9,195 nt of DNA, taken from the NCBI GenBank assembly GCA_900552675.1, contig USAI01000088.1, positions 1 to 9,195 of the forward strand, given 5' to 3'. The notes beneath the pieces were generated by a model. The model had not been told where the DNA came from, made no database searches, and worked only from the letters and a program-made list of their open reading frames with translations. Positions within the stretch are counted from its first letter, which is position 1. Each line of letters opens with the position of its first letter. Of the stretch, positions 1 through 5,894 are shown piece after piece. Made by a program: the position numbers and the translations under genes. Source of the DNA: an uncultured Prevotella sp. (GTDB lineage: Bacteria; Bacteroidota; Bacteroidia; Bacteroidales; Bacteroidaceae).

Positions 1-2
1 TT

Positions 3-211
3 GAACGTATATGCCATATTGACAATGAGTTAGAGGATAGTATATTCTTGTTTGGTGCCCGTCAGACTGGGAAAAGTACTTTTTGCGTCAGAAATTTCCA
101 GACAGTATATACATTGACTTGTTGGATACCACTTTAAAGGGGCGTTTCAGTCGTCGGCCAAAAACTTTGTTTTCTCGTTTATTATTTGTACATTTGCAAC
201 ATATAATATAA
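3..211 (+). pseudogene. Remnant of a DUF4143-type AAA ATPase (frameshifted, truncated)
   Basis: Reading from base 3 gives about 27 residues ending in a Walker A loop, LFGARQTGKSTF. A run of five T (80-84) then breaks the frame, and the original frame soon hits stops. Restoring one T resumes a good match in the other frame: L-R-Q-K-F-P-D-S-I-Y-I-D-L-L-D, then a basic R-F-S-R-R-P-K segment, ending at TAA 209-211. This layout (P-loop, then a 'YIDLL' strand, then a basic segment) is typical of the N-terminus of the AAA_14/DUF4143 ATP-binding proteins abundant in Bacteroidales, which normally run to about 400 residues. Only about 60 residues remain, and the last ten look like the promoter of the next gene rather than protein. 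The start codon may lie left of the window. I call it a dead fragment; a sequencing error in the T run could explain the frameshift but not the missing two thirds. Confidence 0.72.
166..197 (+). promoter_or_regulatory. Bacteroidetes-type promoter of the wHTH regulator gene
   Basis: TTTG at 166-169 and TACATTTGC at 189-197 are separated by 19 nt, matching the Bacteroidetes housekeeping consensus TTTG-N19-21-TAnnTTTG. Transcription would begin near 202, about 20 nt before the ATG at 222. The -33 element lies inside the ATPase remnant. Confidence 0.7.
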
Positions 212-221
212 TGTGAAAATT

Positions 222-920
222 ATGAAGATACTTCCATACATAGGTTTCTGCTTTCTCATGCTTTGTGCATTGTGCACAGGCATCAACAGCTATAACAGAA
301 CTAAAGGCATGATAGCGCAGGATGTTAATAGTGCTTTGGAGCAGGTGCTTGCGAAGATGCCTGACAATGTGGTCACTACTGATACCATACGTTGCTATCG
401 CAACTGCCTCACCATAGCCGAACTGAAAGATACGGCAGGTATAGCCATGCGTACTGTGCGTAGGGATGGACGCTTGGAGACAAAGCTTGTGGCTGAGGCT
501 AACTGTAGCTTTGCCACTACGTTCATGATGTCCGACCAGAAGGCTTCGGGTTCTCTTCTCATGGTTGGAATGTTGTGGTTATTGGGCAGTCTGTGGTACG
601 TCAGGAGGAATAGGCCAAAGCTGATAGTGCAAGGTCTATCGTATGGAGGTATAGTATACAATAACGACAAATTCATAACGCAATCGGGCGAGCAGATTCA
701 TCTTACACCTATGCAACATTCTTTGCTTGAAATGTTCATTACCGCTGAGACGCATACACTATCCAAACAGGAGATTTGCGACCGGTTATGGCCCAAGAAG
801 CCTGATGCCAATGATACGCTCTACACCCTGATAAGACGAATAAAACCTATTATAGAGGCTCATAGCGCGTTGAAGATAGAGTCGGATAGAGGCAGGAGCT
901 ATAGCTTGAAAATCAAATAG
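222..920 (+). CDS. Membrane-anchored OmpR/PhoB-type winged-helix transcriptional regulator
   Basis: This 232-residue protein has a TM segment at about 4-20, an 85-90 residue loop, a second TM at about 110-127 followed by RRNRPK (positive inside), and a C-terminal winged helix (about 140-232). The winged helix shows the family pattern: LTPMQHSLLEMF before the first helix, LSKQEICDRLWP, the recognition-helix region TLYTLIRRIKPII, and a wing ending D-R-G-R-S-Y-S-L. The loop, predicted periplasmic, contains C58, C62 and C95 and could sense a ligand or redox state. There is no receiver or kinase domain, so it would act as a one-component membrane regulator, like CadC/ToxR but with the DNA-binding domain at the C-terminus. 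I chose ATG 222 over in-frame GTG 213 because it starts directly with the hydrophobic segment and sits farther from the predicted transcription start. The downstream barrel gene and its repeat operator are the obvious target. Fold and topology are well supported; the signal is unknown. Confidence 0.85.
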   Translation: MKILPYIGFCFLMLCALCTGINSYNRTKGMIAQDVNSALEQVLAKMPDNVVTTDTIRCYRNCLTIAELKDTAGIAMRTVRRDGRLETKLVAEANCSFATTFMMSDQKASGSLLMVGMLWLLGSLWYVRRNRPKLIVQGLSYGGIVYNNDKFITQSGEQIHLTPMQHSLLEMFITAETHTLSKQEICDRLWPKKPDANDTLYTLIRRIKPIIEAHSALKIESDRGRSYSLKIK

Positions 921-928
921 ATAGGCTT

Positions 929-957
929 TTGTCAGCCAATTGTCAGGGAGATGTCAG
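929..957 (+). promoter_or_regulatory. Three 11-bp-spaced TGTCAG direct repeats (PhoB-box-like operator)
   Basis: TTGTCAG at 929-935, TTGTCAG at 940-946 and ATGTCAG at 951-957 lie on one strand with an exact 11-bp period, so all face the same side of the helix. The array ends 8 bp before the -33 element of the barrel gene. OmpR/PhoB-family domains bind tandem direct repeats of this spacing, and the known pho box is built on the same TGTCA core. The likely binder is the winged-helix protein encoded just upstream; this is inference. Confidence 0.6.
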
Positions 958-965
958 CTTGAATA

Positions 966-998
966 ATTGGCTTTCTTGCAAGGAGAACGTAAATTTGC
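966..998 (+). promoter_or_regulatory. Bacteroidetes-type promoter of the outer-membrane barrel gene
   Basis: TAAATTTGC at 990-998 matches the -7 consensus exactly. ATTG at 966-969, 20 nt upstream, is a one-mismatch -33 element. Transcription would begin near 1003, about 12 nt before the ATG at 1015. This placement argues against an upstream start around 967, which would lie inside the promoter. Confidence 0.65.
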
Positions 999-1014
999 AC
1001 CAAAAACAAAAAAC

Positions 1015-3069
1015 ATGGTGCAAACGAAAAGATTGATTACATTTTCTATTATCCTCTTTTCCACATTCTGTGCTTATGCTCAGGATGTGGAGAAGACTAT
1101 CACGCTCGACGAAGTGTCGGTAAAAGCAGCTAAGGTTGTGAACAAGGCAGACGGTATGATAATTTATCCTACCGATGCTCAAAAGCAAGCTTCTAACAAT
1201 GGCTACAGCATTCTTGAGAAACTCACACTTGCCAATCTTCGTATCGACAACATCAGCCATTCTATTACTGCCATCGACAATAGGGGAAGAGTTCAAATTA
1301 GAATAAATGGTATCGTGGTTGGCAAATCGGAGATGTTGGTTCTCAATCCAAAGGACATCTCGAAGATAGACTTCATCAACAATCCCGGCGTACGTTATGG
1401 TGACGGCATAGCCTATGTCATAGATATTGTGACACGCAGGAACGAGAGCGGCTATACCGTTGGTACGGACATAACTTCGGCGCTTACCACGTTGCAGGGC
1501 GATGACATGGTTTATGGTAAATGGAACAAGGGCAAGAGCGAATTATCGTTTTCGTATGACGTGAGTGGGTATAGAACCAAAGGCGAAAAGAGCAAGCAGA
1601 CGGCAGATTACACCTTGACAGATGGTAGTATCTATACAATAGAACGAAACGATGTGGAGTCGCTTCGTAAATCCATATCGCATAATGCAAAGCTAACCTA
1701 TAACTGGGCAGACTCTACAGCCACAGTCTTTCAGGCGTCATTGGGCGGAGCATTCAACAACGCTCCCGACAATTATACTATTAAGGACATCGTTGACGAC
1801 ACTCGCCAATATAGAGCTACAAACCGAGAAAAAGACAAGAGCTGTTCGCCTGTATTGGATCTTTATTTCTTTCGTCAACTAACGCCACGTCAGTCTTTTA
1901 CAGCCAATGCTGTAGCCACTTATATCTCCACGCAAACAGGCAACTATTATGACGAGGGCGCTCCTTACCAATATGATGTGGACGGCAAGACGACTTCTTT
2001 GCTCACAGAGGCAATATATGAGAACAGGCTGAACCCCTTCACGCTCTCAACAGGCTTCAACTATAGCTATAAAAACATCAAGAACAACTATCTTGGCGAC
2101 GCATCCTCTCTGACTAATACAAGCAACAACCGCTTATATGCCTTTGGCGAAATTAAGGGCACTCTCCAACAACTGCGTTACACGTTAGGAGTTGGCGCAA
2201 GTTATATCCATTACACGCAGAACGGGCATAAATATAACTTCTGGACCTTTCACCCAAAGGCATCGGTGACATACCAAATTAATAACGAGTTGCAGCTGAG
2301 CTATACCGTTCAGATGCGGGACAAAGTGTCGCGAATAGCCATGACAAGCGATGCTATGATCCGCACCAATAGCATGGAATGGACAGTAGGCAATCCAGAC
2401 TTGAAACCGTCACACGACATGGACCACCGCCTACATGTTTCATACAACACCAGTCGGTTGCAGACCTTCGTTGAAGGTTATTACAAGCAATGTCTAAAAC
2501 CGAACATGGCTCACTATGAGCGAACTGACGGCAATCAGTTTCTTTATACCCAGATAAACCAAAAGGAGATTGATGCGCTGGATGTCTATGCGTACGCAAG
2601 CTATTGGCTCTTGCCCGAAAAGCTTCAGATTGCAGCCAATGGAGGAATATACAGATGCTTCAATTTCGGTTACGATTATACGCATTGTTACACCTCGTGG
2701 TTTTATGCGGGCAGCATAACAGCTTATCTCGGCCATTTCACGTTGCAAGGATACATCGACAACGGCAACCGTTTCTTGGAAGGCGAATCGAAAGGTTACA
2801 ACGGGGCCTATTCGGTTATGAAAGCATCATACACATGGCGCAACTTGCAATTTTCATTGTCATGGGCAAATCCATTCAACAACTATTACAAGTCGTACGA
2901 AAACGAGTTGCTGAACCGCAACATCTATAAGCACACTATAGGATATTCCAAAGCCAGCGGCAATCTAATCTCCTTGAATATCTCATGGCGACTGAGCCGA
3001 GGAAGCAAGCATAAGTCGGCGAAAAAGAGAATAAACCTGCGCGATACGGATAACGGCATCATAAAATAA
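1015..3069 (+). CDS. TonB-dependent-receptor-like outer-membrane beta-barrel protein
   Basis: The 684-residue protein begins with a signal peptide (MVQTKRLITFSIILFSTFCAYA, cleavage before Q23). A plug-like domain follows at about 28-140: TLDEVSVKAAKVVNKADG, a GYSILEKL segment, a VQIRINGIVV strand, then DISKIDFINNPGVRYGDGIAYVIDIVTRR. The remaining 540 residues are alternating, aromatic-rich barrel strands with loops; the last strand (LISLNISWRLSRG) is followed by a basic tail ending DTDNGIIK, which I recall as common in this Bacteroidetes 'outer membrane beta-barrel family'. There is no N-terminal carboxypeptidase-regulatory-like domain and no clear TonB box, so energised transport is uncertain. 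The reading frame opens at 967, but the promoter and signal peptide place the start at ATG 1015. It sits 94 bp behind the regulator gene and is probably controlled through the TGTCAG repeats. No SusD-like partner is present, and the substrate cannot be read from the sequence. Confidence 0.85.
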   Translation: MVQTKRLITFSIILFSTFCAYAQDVEKTITLDEVSVKAAKVVNKADGMIIYPTDAQKQASNNGYSILEKLTLANLRIDNISHSITAIDNRGRVQIRINGIVVGKSEMLVLNPKDISKIDFINNPGVRYGDGIAYVIDIVTRRNESGYTVGTDITSALTTLQGDDMVYGKWNKGKSELSFSYDVSGYRTKGEKSKQTADYTLTDGSIYTIERNDVESLRKSISHNAKLTYNWADSTATVFQASLGGAFNNAPDNYTIKDIVDDTRQYRATNREKDKSCSPVLDLYFFRQLTPRQSFTANAVATYISTQTGNYYDEGAPYQYDVDGKTTSLLTEAIYENRLNPFTLSTGFNYSYKNIKNNYLGDASSLTNTSNNRLYAFGEIKGTLQQLRYTLGVGASYIHYTQNGHKYNFWTFHPKASVTYQINNELQLSYTVQMRDKVSRIAMTSDAMIRTNSMEWTVGNPDLKPSHDMDHRLHVSYNTSRLQTFVEGYYKQCLKPNMAHYERTDGNQFLYTQINQKEIDALDVYAYASYWLLPEKLQIAANGGIYRCFNFGYDYTHCYTSWFYAGSITAYLGHFTLQGYIDNGNRFLEGESKGYNGAYSVMKASYTWRNLQFSLSWANPFNNYYKSYENELLNRNIYKHTIGYSKASGNLISLNISWRLSRGSKHKSAKKRINLRDTDNGIIK

Positions 3070-3133
3070 AATGTGTGGTTTGTTATAGAATTAAGATTTG
3101 ACGAAGAGAAATACAGACATTATTTTTTCAGTT

Positions 3134-3892
3134 TTACCCCTCAGCCAATATCATCCGCATCAGTTCCTCATTGGCTCTGTTGTTGATTGTTGCATCTTTA
3201 ACCTCCGAAAGATAGTCGAGCGTGGCTGAACATTCGCCTGTTATGTCAACGCCTATCACGCGCTCGTGAACATAAATCATGCGCAGTACGGCTTTCATCT
3301 GCATGAGGCTCATGTCGCCATTGCTCCAATCGGTCACGGCATCTTGCTTTCTCAACACATCCTTGTCGATAGAAATGTAAACGGGCTCATGTATCAGTTT
3401 GCCGGCCTTTGAGGGCCATGCTTTGTGATGGTCTATTTCTGCCTGACTATAGAACAGCACCTTTGCTCTAAGCTCTACAGGTATCTGTGCAATCAGCTCA
3501 TCAGATGCGCCCACAACAACGATATGTCTCACAAACGGATTGTTCTTCAGCACATCCGTCACCCAACCGCCGCACGACACCACGCCCTCCCATTGGGGCT
3601 CCTGCATATCGGGATGATGGTCAAGCACAATCAGGGAGAAGGGCTCTTGCAGCCGCGACACCCAATATTCGGTAAGATAATGATAGTCGCCCGAATCGAT
3701 AAAATGAAGCGCCTTTACAGGATAAGGCTCAAGCATGCGGTGCAGAGCTTCCCTACCCTCTGCATCACAATAGCAATCGACACCGTTCAGGCCACGACAA
3801 TCTACATGAACGATGTCGCGGCTCGAGGTAAACGACTCATAATCGTAAACGCCTGAGAAATTAAGTAGTATTACGGGCAATGGCTTTGTCAT
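3134..3892 (-). CDS. Arginase/ureohydrolase-superfamily metalloenzyme
   Basis: The 252-residue protein has the binuclear-metal ligand set of the arginase superfamily in order: SGDYHY (67-72, H71 replacing the His of GGDHS), DHHPD (91-95; D91, H93, D95), SIDKD (174-178; D176, D178), and GVDITGE (214-220, E220 in the late acidic position). No signal peptide is present, so it should be cytoplasmic. It is about 50 residues shorter than arginase or agmatinase (about 300). The usual substrate-recognition loop after the second motif (DAHxDxN) reads DHHPDMQEP instead, so arginine or agmatine cannot be assumed as substrate; a C-N hydrolase acting on a guanidino or acyl-amine compound fits. It ends 64 bp from the convergent barrel gene with no obvious terminator. 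It lies downstream of the monooxygenase gene on the same strand, 262 bp away, behind structured sequence, and may have its own promoter, though I found no clear -7 element. Confidence 0.8.
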   Translation of the reverse strand: MTKPLPVILLNFSGVYDYESFTSSRDIVHVDCRGLNGVDCYCDAEGREALHRMLEPYPVKALHFIDSGDYHYLTEYWVSRLQEPFSLIVLDHHPDMQEPQWEGVVSCGGWVTDVLKNNPFVRHIVVVGASDELIAQIPVELRAKVLFYSQAEIDHHKAWPSKAGKLIHEPVYISIDKDVLRKQDAVTDWSNGDMSLMQMKAVLRMIYVHERVIGVDITGECSATLDYLSEVKDATINNRANEELMRMILAEG

Positions 3893-3919
3893 AAGAAATG
3901 TTTTATCCTAAGACGAAGA

Positions 3920-3940
3920 ATATCTTTAACGCGAAGATAT
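3920..3940. promoter_or_regulatory. 7-bp inverted repeat in the leader of the arginase-like gene
   Basis: ATATCTT (3920-3926) and AAGATAT (3934-3940) are perfect reverse complements with a 7-nt spacer, TAACGCG. The element lies 28-48 nt upstream of the arginase-like start codon. It could be a dimeric regulator's operator or a leader hairpin. It is AT-rich enough to be chance. Confidence 0.35.
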
Positions 3941-4035
3941 ATAAAAATCGTGATAGCAACAGCATAAGCCAATAAGAATTAAATGTGTCTAATCATGCAA
4001 GGCTTTGTATATGAAAAAGGTGTTACACGGATGTT

Positions 4036-4043
4036 TAAATTTG
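4036..4043 (+). promoter_or_regulatory. Orphan plus-strand -7 element
   Basis: TAAATTTG matches the Bacteroidetes -7 consensus but has no TTTG at a proper distance (the nearest, 4004-4007, is 28 nt away). It points into the hairpin element at 4061-4120 and away from any plus-strand gene. If active it would make a short RNA antisense to the transcript joining the two minus-strand genes. Confidence 0.25.
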
Positions 4044-4060
4044 GTTAACGATGAATGAGA

Positions 4061-4120
4061 AGGGATAGGTGCTGCTGGAGGACGGAGCACAGAAGCCCCT
4101 ATCCCTGCTCTGAGGGGCTT
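4061..4120. other. Three-segment intergenic element with two mutually exclusive hairpins
   Basis: Segment 1 is AGGGATAGG (4061-4069), segment 2 AAGCCCCTATCCCT (4093-4106), segment 3 AGGGGCTT (4113-4120). Segment 2 can pair either with segment 1 (CCTATCCCT, nine bp, with a possible inner TGCT/AGCA stem) or with segment 3 (AAGCCCCT, eight bp). The two choices share bases 4098-4100 and cannot both form fully. The element sits between the monooxygenase stop (4155) and the arginase-like start (3892). No T-tract follows either hairpin on either strand, so it is not a classic intrinsic terminator. It may be an attenuator-like switch, a 3' end processing structure, or a small RNA from the plus strand. 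I do not recognise a named RNA family. Confidence 0.5.
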
Positions 4121-4154
4121 AGAAAGGAAAAGCCGTGTTCGTTTAAATATTCAG

Positions 4155-4439
4155 TTAGAAGTTGAACTGCTCCAACTTCAATCCGTTCTTGGTCAGTGCC
4201 TCAATCTTCGGAACCAGTGTGGTGAAATGGGCCGATGCCATGTGTACCTTCAGCACCACTTCATTCTGCCATGTTTCGCAAATCATCATTACACCCTTGC
4301 GTGTGCCACTTACAAAAAAGTCGTAAGCAATGTTACCCTCATCGGTCAACGACTTTTCTACCAACTCATTGCACAAAGCCTTCAGTTCGTCGGCCTTGGC
4401 ATCTTCTTTTACTTCAAAGAAAACATTTAATCTAATCAT
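4155..4439 (-). CDS. Antibiotic-biosynthesis-monooxygenase (ABM/YgiN-like) domain protein
   Basis: A single ABM domain fills this 94-residue protein. It opens with MIRLNVFFEVKEDAKADELKALCNELVEKSL (strand then helix), continues with GNIAYDFF and GVMMICETW, and has the family signature E-x-W followed by H66 and H71-F72 (KVHMASAHFTTL). Such proteins are dimeric ferredoxin-like folds. Some oxidise quinols or aromatic polyketides without a cofactor, but many have no proven reaction. No signal peptide is present, so it is cytoplasmic. The length is normal for the family. It has a minus-strand promoter (4494-4523) and is divergent from the porin gene. The initiation region reads GAAAAG just before ATG, with no strong Shine-Dalgarno. 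Substrate unknown. Confidence 0.85.
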   Translation of the reverse strand: MIRLNVFFEVKEDAKADELKALCNELVEKSLTDEGNIAYDFFVSGTRKGVMMICETWQNEVVLKVHMASAHFTTLVPKIEALTKNGLKLEQFNF

Positions 4440-4493
4440 CTTTTCACTCGTTTTAGTTTTATTATTATCGCTATCATCATGCTATAGCTCATT

Positions 4494-4523
4494 GCAAATT
4501 TACACCTTTTCTTCAGAAACAAA
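4494..4523 (-). promoter_or_regulatory. Promoter of the ABM-domain gene
   Basis: Read on the minus strand, TAAATTTGC (4502 down to 4494) matches the -7 consensus. TTTG (4523-4520) lies 17 nt upstream, slightly closer than the usual 19-21. Transcription would start near 4488, about 49 nt before the ATG at 4439. Confidence 0.55.
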
Positions 4524-4530
4524 CAGGCTG

Positions 4531-4549
4531 TTAACGTCTTTAACGTTAA
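4531..4549. promoter_or_regulatory. 19-bp palindrome, candidate operator between divergent genes
   Basis: TTAACGT (4531-4537), a 5-nt spacer CTTTA, and ACGTTAA (4543-4549) form a perfect 7+5+7 inverted repeat. It lies just upstream of the ABM gene's -33 element and about 85 bp upstream of the porin -7 element, which suits a dimeric regulator. No regulator gene in the window is an obvious partner. Confidence 0.4.
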
Positions 4550-4633
4550 AAAAATAATAGACCGCGCCAAGGGGCTAATGCTTTTCTAATACCATTCTAA
4601 TAATTCTCTAACCCATTATTCACTATTTTTCAG

Positions 4634-4642
4634 TAACTTTGC
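4634..4642 (+). promoter_or_regulatory. -7 element of the porin gene
   Basis: TAACTTTGC matches the Bacteroidetes -7 consensus. No TTTG-like -33 box is visible 19-21 nt upstream, which may mean an activator is needed. The leader would be about 55 nt long. Confidence 0.5.
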
Positions 4643-4673
4643 AAACGAATTGCATGAGCTTGTGCGCCACTAC

Positions 4674-4704
4674 AATAACATTATCACGACTGAAATAACA
4701 TTAT
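4674..4704 (+). repeat. 11-bp direct repeat across the porin start codon
   Basis: AATAACATTAT occurs at 4674-4684 and 4694-4704, a 20-bp period. The second copy ends within the porin ATG (4703-4705). This is either a local duplication or a translation-initiation region element. Confidence 0.6.
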
Positions 4705-5752
4705 GAATATGTTGAAACGAAACATCTCGTTCATCATGCTCAGCGTGTCCTCATGCCTATGCATGGCCCAAACGTTTAGTGGGCAATACATTAGCGAGGG
4801 TCAGTGGAACATGAATAACAAAGCCAACTGGCTGAACCAGTTGAGGCTTAACCTCCAGTTGCCTATTGCCCATGGTAAAGGAGCGTTTGAGGCCGCCACG
4901 CTGCATCTGGCAAAAACCAACGAGGCCATAGCCGCCGACTGGCAAACATTTTCAAACATCGAGGCCGACAATATGCTGGCAGCCATCGCCGTGCTGGGCT
5001 ATATGCAGGGCTGGACATGGGGGCACACCTTTGTGGGCGTAAGAAATGTGAACGAAGACTTCTTTACCTCCGACATCACAGCCCTCTTCACAAACAGTTC
5101 GTGTGGCATCTTCCCCACCATTGCCGCCAGCTATCCCATAGCCAACTATCCCTTCTCGGGGCTGACGCTATATTTTGACGTAACCCGCGGTGGCTGGACA
5201 TTTAAAAATAGCATATACAATGGCATGGGCTATAACGGCTGGAAACATAACGACAACCCGTTTAGGCTGAACCCGAAGCAAGACGGCATCTTTAACATAT
5301 CGCAATTGGAATATGCCTATCACAATGCCCACTATTTTGCGGGGTTGGCCCTGCACACGCGCCAATATCAGGTAGACGACGAGGGCGGCCTGGCACCTGC
5401 CAGCGAAGCACAGAAGCACACCACCTGTGCATGGTGGCTGTATGCCGAGCAACCAGTATGGACACAAGGTGAGAAAAGCATTGCCTACATGGCGCAATAT
5501 TCAGAAAACACGTGCCAAGAAAATGCTTGCTATCGTTATGCCGAACTGGGCTGCGCCTACACTGATAACGACGACAAGATAGCACTGTCGGGGCAATATG
5601 CTCGCTTTCAGCAAGGCACTGAATACTCGGCAGAGCTAACATGGCGCCGACAACTGAACTCGGTGATAGCGCTTCAGCCCTCGTTTCAATATATCAAAAA
5701 CGACGATGGACACTACACCATGCTAACCCTTCGTCTGTGCTGCAACTTCTAA
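4703..5752 (+). CDS. OprB-like outer-membrane (carbohydrate) porin
   Basis: The 349-residue protein has a signal peptide at 1-22 (MNMLKRNISFIMLSVSSCLCMA, cleavage before Q23), then alternating strands without a plug domain. The C-terminus is MLTLRLCCNF, ending in the terminal phenylalanine typical of barrel proteins. Features recalling the OprB/COG3659 family are a G-x-R-N-x-N-E-D-F-F stretch at 112-121 and the segment NSSCGIFPTIAASYPIANYP at 131-150, followed by an amphipathic strand LTLYFDV. OprB-type porins let sugars diffuse across the outer membrane; the substrate here is not readable. The size is slightly below the 380-450 residues usual in the family. It has its own -7 element and is divergent from the ABM gene, with no transporter gene adjacent. 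In the same frame after its TAA stop lies a 41-codon open tail. The family call rests on remembered motif patterns. Confidence 0.7.
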   Translation: MNMLKRNISFIMLSVSSCLCMAQTFSGQYISEGQWNMNNKANWLNQLRLNLQLPIAHGKGAFEAATLHLAKTNEAIAADWQTFSNIEADNMLAAIAVLGYMQGWTWGHTFVGVRNVNEDFFTSDITALFTNSSCGIFPTIAASYPIANYPFSGLTLYFDVTRGGWTFKNSIYNGMGYNGWKHNDNPFRLNPKQDGIFNISQLEYAYHNAHYFAGLALHTRQYQVDDEGGLAPASEAQKHTTCAWWLYAEQPVWTQGEKSIAYMAQYSENTCQENACYRYAELGCAYTDNDDKIALSGQYARFQQGTEYSAELTWRRQLNSVIALQPSFQYIKNDDGHYTMLTLRLCCNF

Positions 5753-5878
5753 AGAAAACGTTATATTAAATATGAACACGTAATTGTAATTGAGCAACCC
5801 GTGCCGTCGCTCTTCACCTTTAACCTACAAGCCACATGGAGCATGGGCTATATTGTGGGGCAAAATATTATGAGGTGA
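5753..5878 (+). pseudogene. In-frame post-stop tail resembling an outer-membrane-protein fragment
   Basis: After the porin TAA (5750-5752), the same frame stays open for 41 codons to TGA 5876-5878. The distal half reads EQPVPSLFTFNLQATWSMGY followed by IVGQNIMR, which resembles the closing strands of a barrel protein, while the proximal codons (K-R-Y-I-K-Y-E-H) do not. There is no convincing start codon. Likely explanations are the remnant of a second, deleted outer-membrane gene, or an older C-terminus cut off by a new stop. The porin already ends in a good terminal Phe strand, which favours the first. Confidence 0.4.
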
Positions 5879-5894
5879 GAGGCGCCACGTGCCG

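Noticed and set aside
967..1014. Extra 16 residues at the N-terminus of the barrel protein from an upstream start
   Set aside because: This stretch contains the -33 and -7 promoter elements; ATG 1015 begins a clean signal peptide.
2604..2930. 108-residue plus-strand open frame inside the barrel gene
   Set aside because: It overlaps barrel strands in another frame and shows no domain or initiation signal.
4061..4120. Signal recognition particle RNA in the structured gap
   Set aside because: A minus-strand stretch loosely recalls the SRP core, but the GGAA tetraloop and the conserved symmetric internal loop are absent.
4330..4557. Plus-strand open frame with a hydrophobic run ending in LLSLSSC, resembling a lipoprotein signal
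   Set aside because: The frame begins antisense inside the well-supported ABM gene, the hydrophobic run is more than 30 residues from its start, and the segment after the Cys reads through AT-rich promoter DNA. It has no -7 element of its own.
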